This document shows positions 25,344 through 25,347 of a DNA stretch of 25,347 bases, one piece after another; the stretch's first letter is position 1; each line of letters opens with the position of its first letter. The translations under genes were made by a program, and so were the position numbers. Origin of the DNA: a virus. The DNA lies in IMG/VR virus record IMGVR_UViG_3300032294_000464, positions 1 through 25,347 of that record; one strand, 5' to 3'. Under the pieces are notes generated by a model, which was not told the DNA's origin, ran no database searches, and worked only from the letters and a program-made list of their open reading frames with translations.

Positions 25344-25347
25344 CCGA

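Larger units (their letters stand above)
25128..25347. other. Intergenic region, methyltransferase leader and repeat-rich end
   Basis: About 220 bases with no convincing gene. The first ~90 bases are AT-rich and would hold the methyltransferase promoter; TTAATTTG on the - strand at 25141-25148 is only a partial -7 match. From about 25219 the sequence is visibly richer in G+C and is made of repeats related to the 24371 element plus a palindrome. A + strand frame from 25284 stays open to the window end but has only 22 codons. Confidence 0.5.

Noticed and set aside
24371-25347. Integron attC sites around the methyltransferase
   Set aside because: The canonical GTTRRRY and RYYYAAC core pairs are not found in the right order; only general repeat similarity can be claimed.
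1-25347. tRNA or rRNA genes
   Set aside because: There is no intergenic space with a tRNA cloverleaf pattern; nearly all bases are coding, and none of the gaps fits.

Overview
This window looks like part of the genome of a tailed phage (podovirus-like by gene content) that infects a member of the Bacteroidetes/Flavobacteriia. The clues are AT-rich dense coding, starts preceded by A-rich leaders instead of Shine-Dalgarno motifs, and a TAnnTTTG-type -7 promoter box. The families fit too: a DUF3127-type SSB, a BT4734/VirE_N-type primase, and a tail/neck protein of a kind I associate with Bacteroidetes phages. No integrase, tRNA, terminase, capsid or DNA polymerase gene is in view, so this is a partial genome.

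Layout. (1) Positions 1-15140, + strand, is a virion module. It starts with a 5'-truncated tail fibre/adhesin built of alternating Cys-containing domains joined by four Thr-rich tracts. A GT-A-like glycosyltransferase overlaps its stop codon. Then come a conserved tail/neck protein behind its own near-leaderless promoter, two internal (ejection-type) virion proteins, and a 2956-residue polyvalent internal protein. The giant carries N-terminal repeats, a peptidoglycan-binding-like motif, hydrophobic segments, an HExxH zincin motif and a C-terminal LPD38-like region. (2) Positions 15158-24343, - strand, convergent with the first module, is a DNA replication/recombination module. Read in its own direction it encodes two small early-type proteins, a widespread protein of unknown function, a PD-(D/E)XK exonuclease, SSB, a rho-independent terminator, primase-SF3 helicase, a small conserved protein, an SNF2-like helicase, two small unknowns, a VRR-NUC nuclease, an HTH-like protein, a Zn-ribbon protein, a small unknown, a new 59-aa gene and a calcineurin-like phosphoesterase. 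Many junctions are ATGA overlaps, which suggests translational coupling. (3) Positions 24371-25347 hold an orphan beta-class DNA methyltransferase bracketed by related short repeats and a perfect 11-bp palindrome. It looks like an inserted cargo cassette that could protect the phage from restriction.

Working model: the - strand module primes, unwinds, coats and recombines phage DNA. The + strand module builds the adsorption and DNA-ejection apparatus. The most unusual elements are the Thr-tract adhesin coupled to a glycosyltransferase, the giant multi-domain ejection protein, and the repeat-bounded methyltransferase. The start of a small gene hidden in the upstream end of the phosphoesterase reading frame was also corrected.
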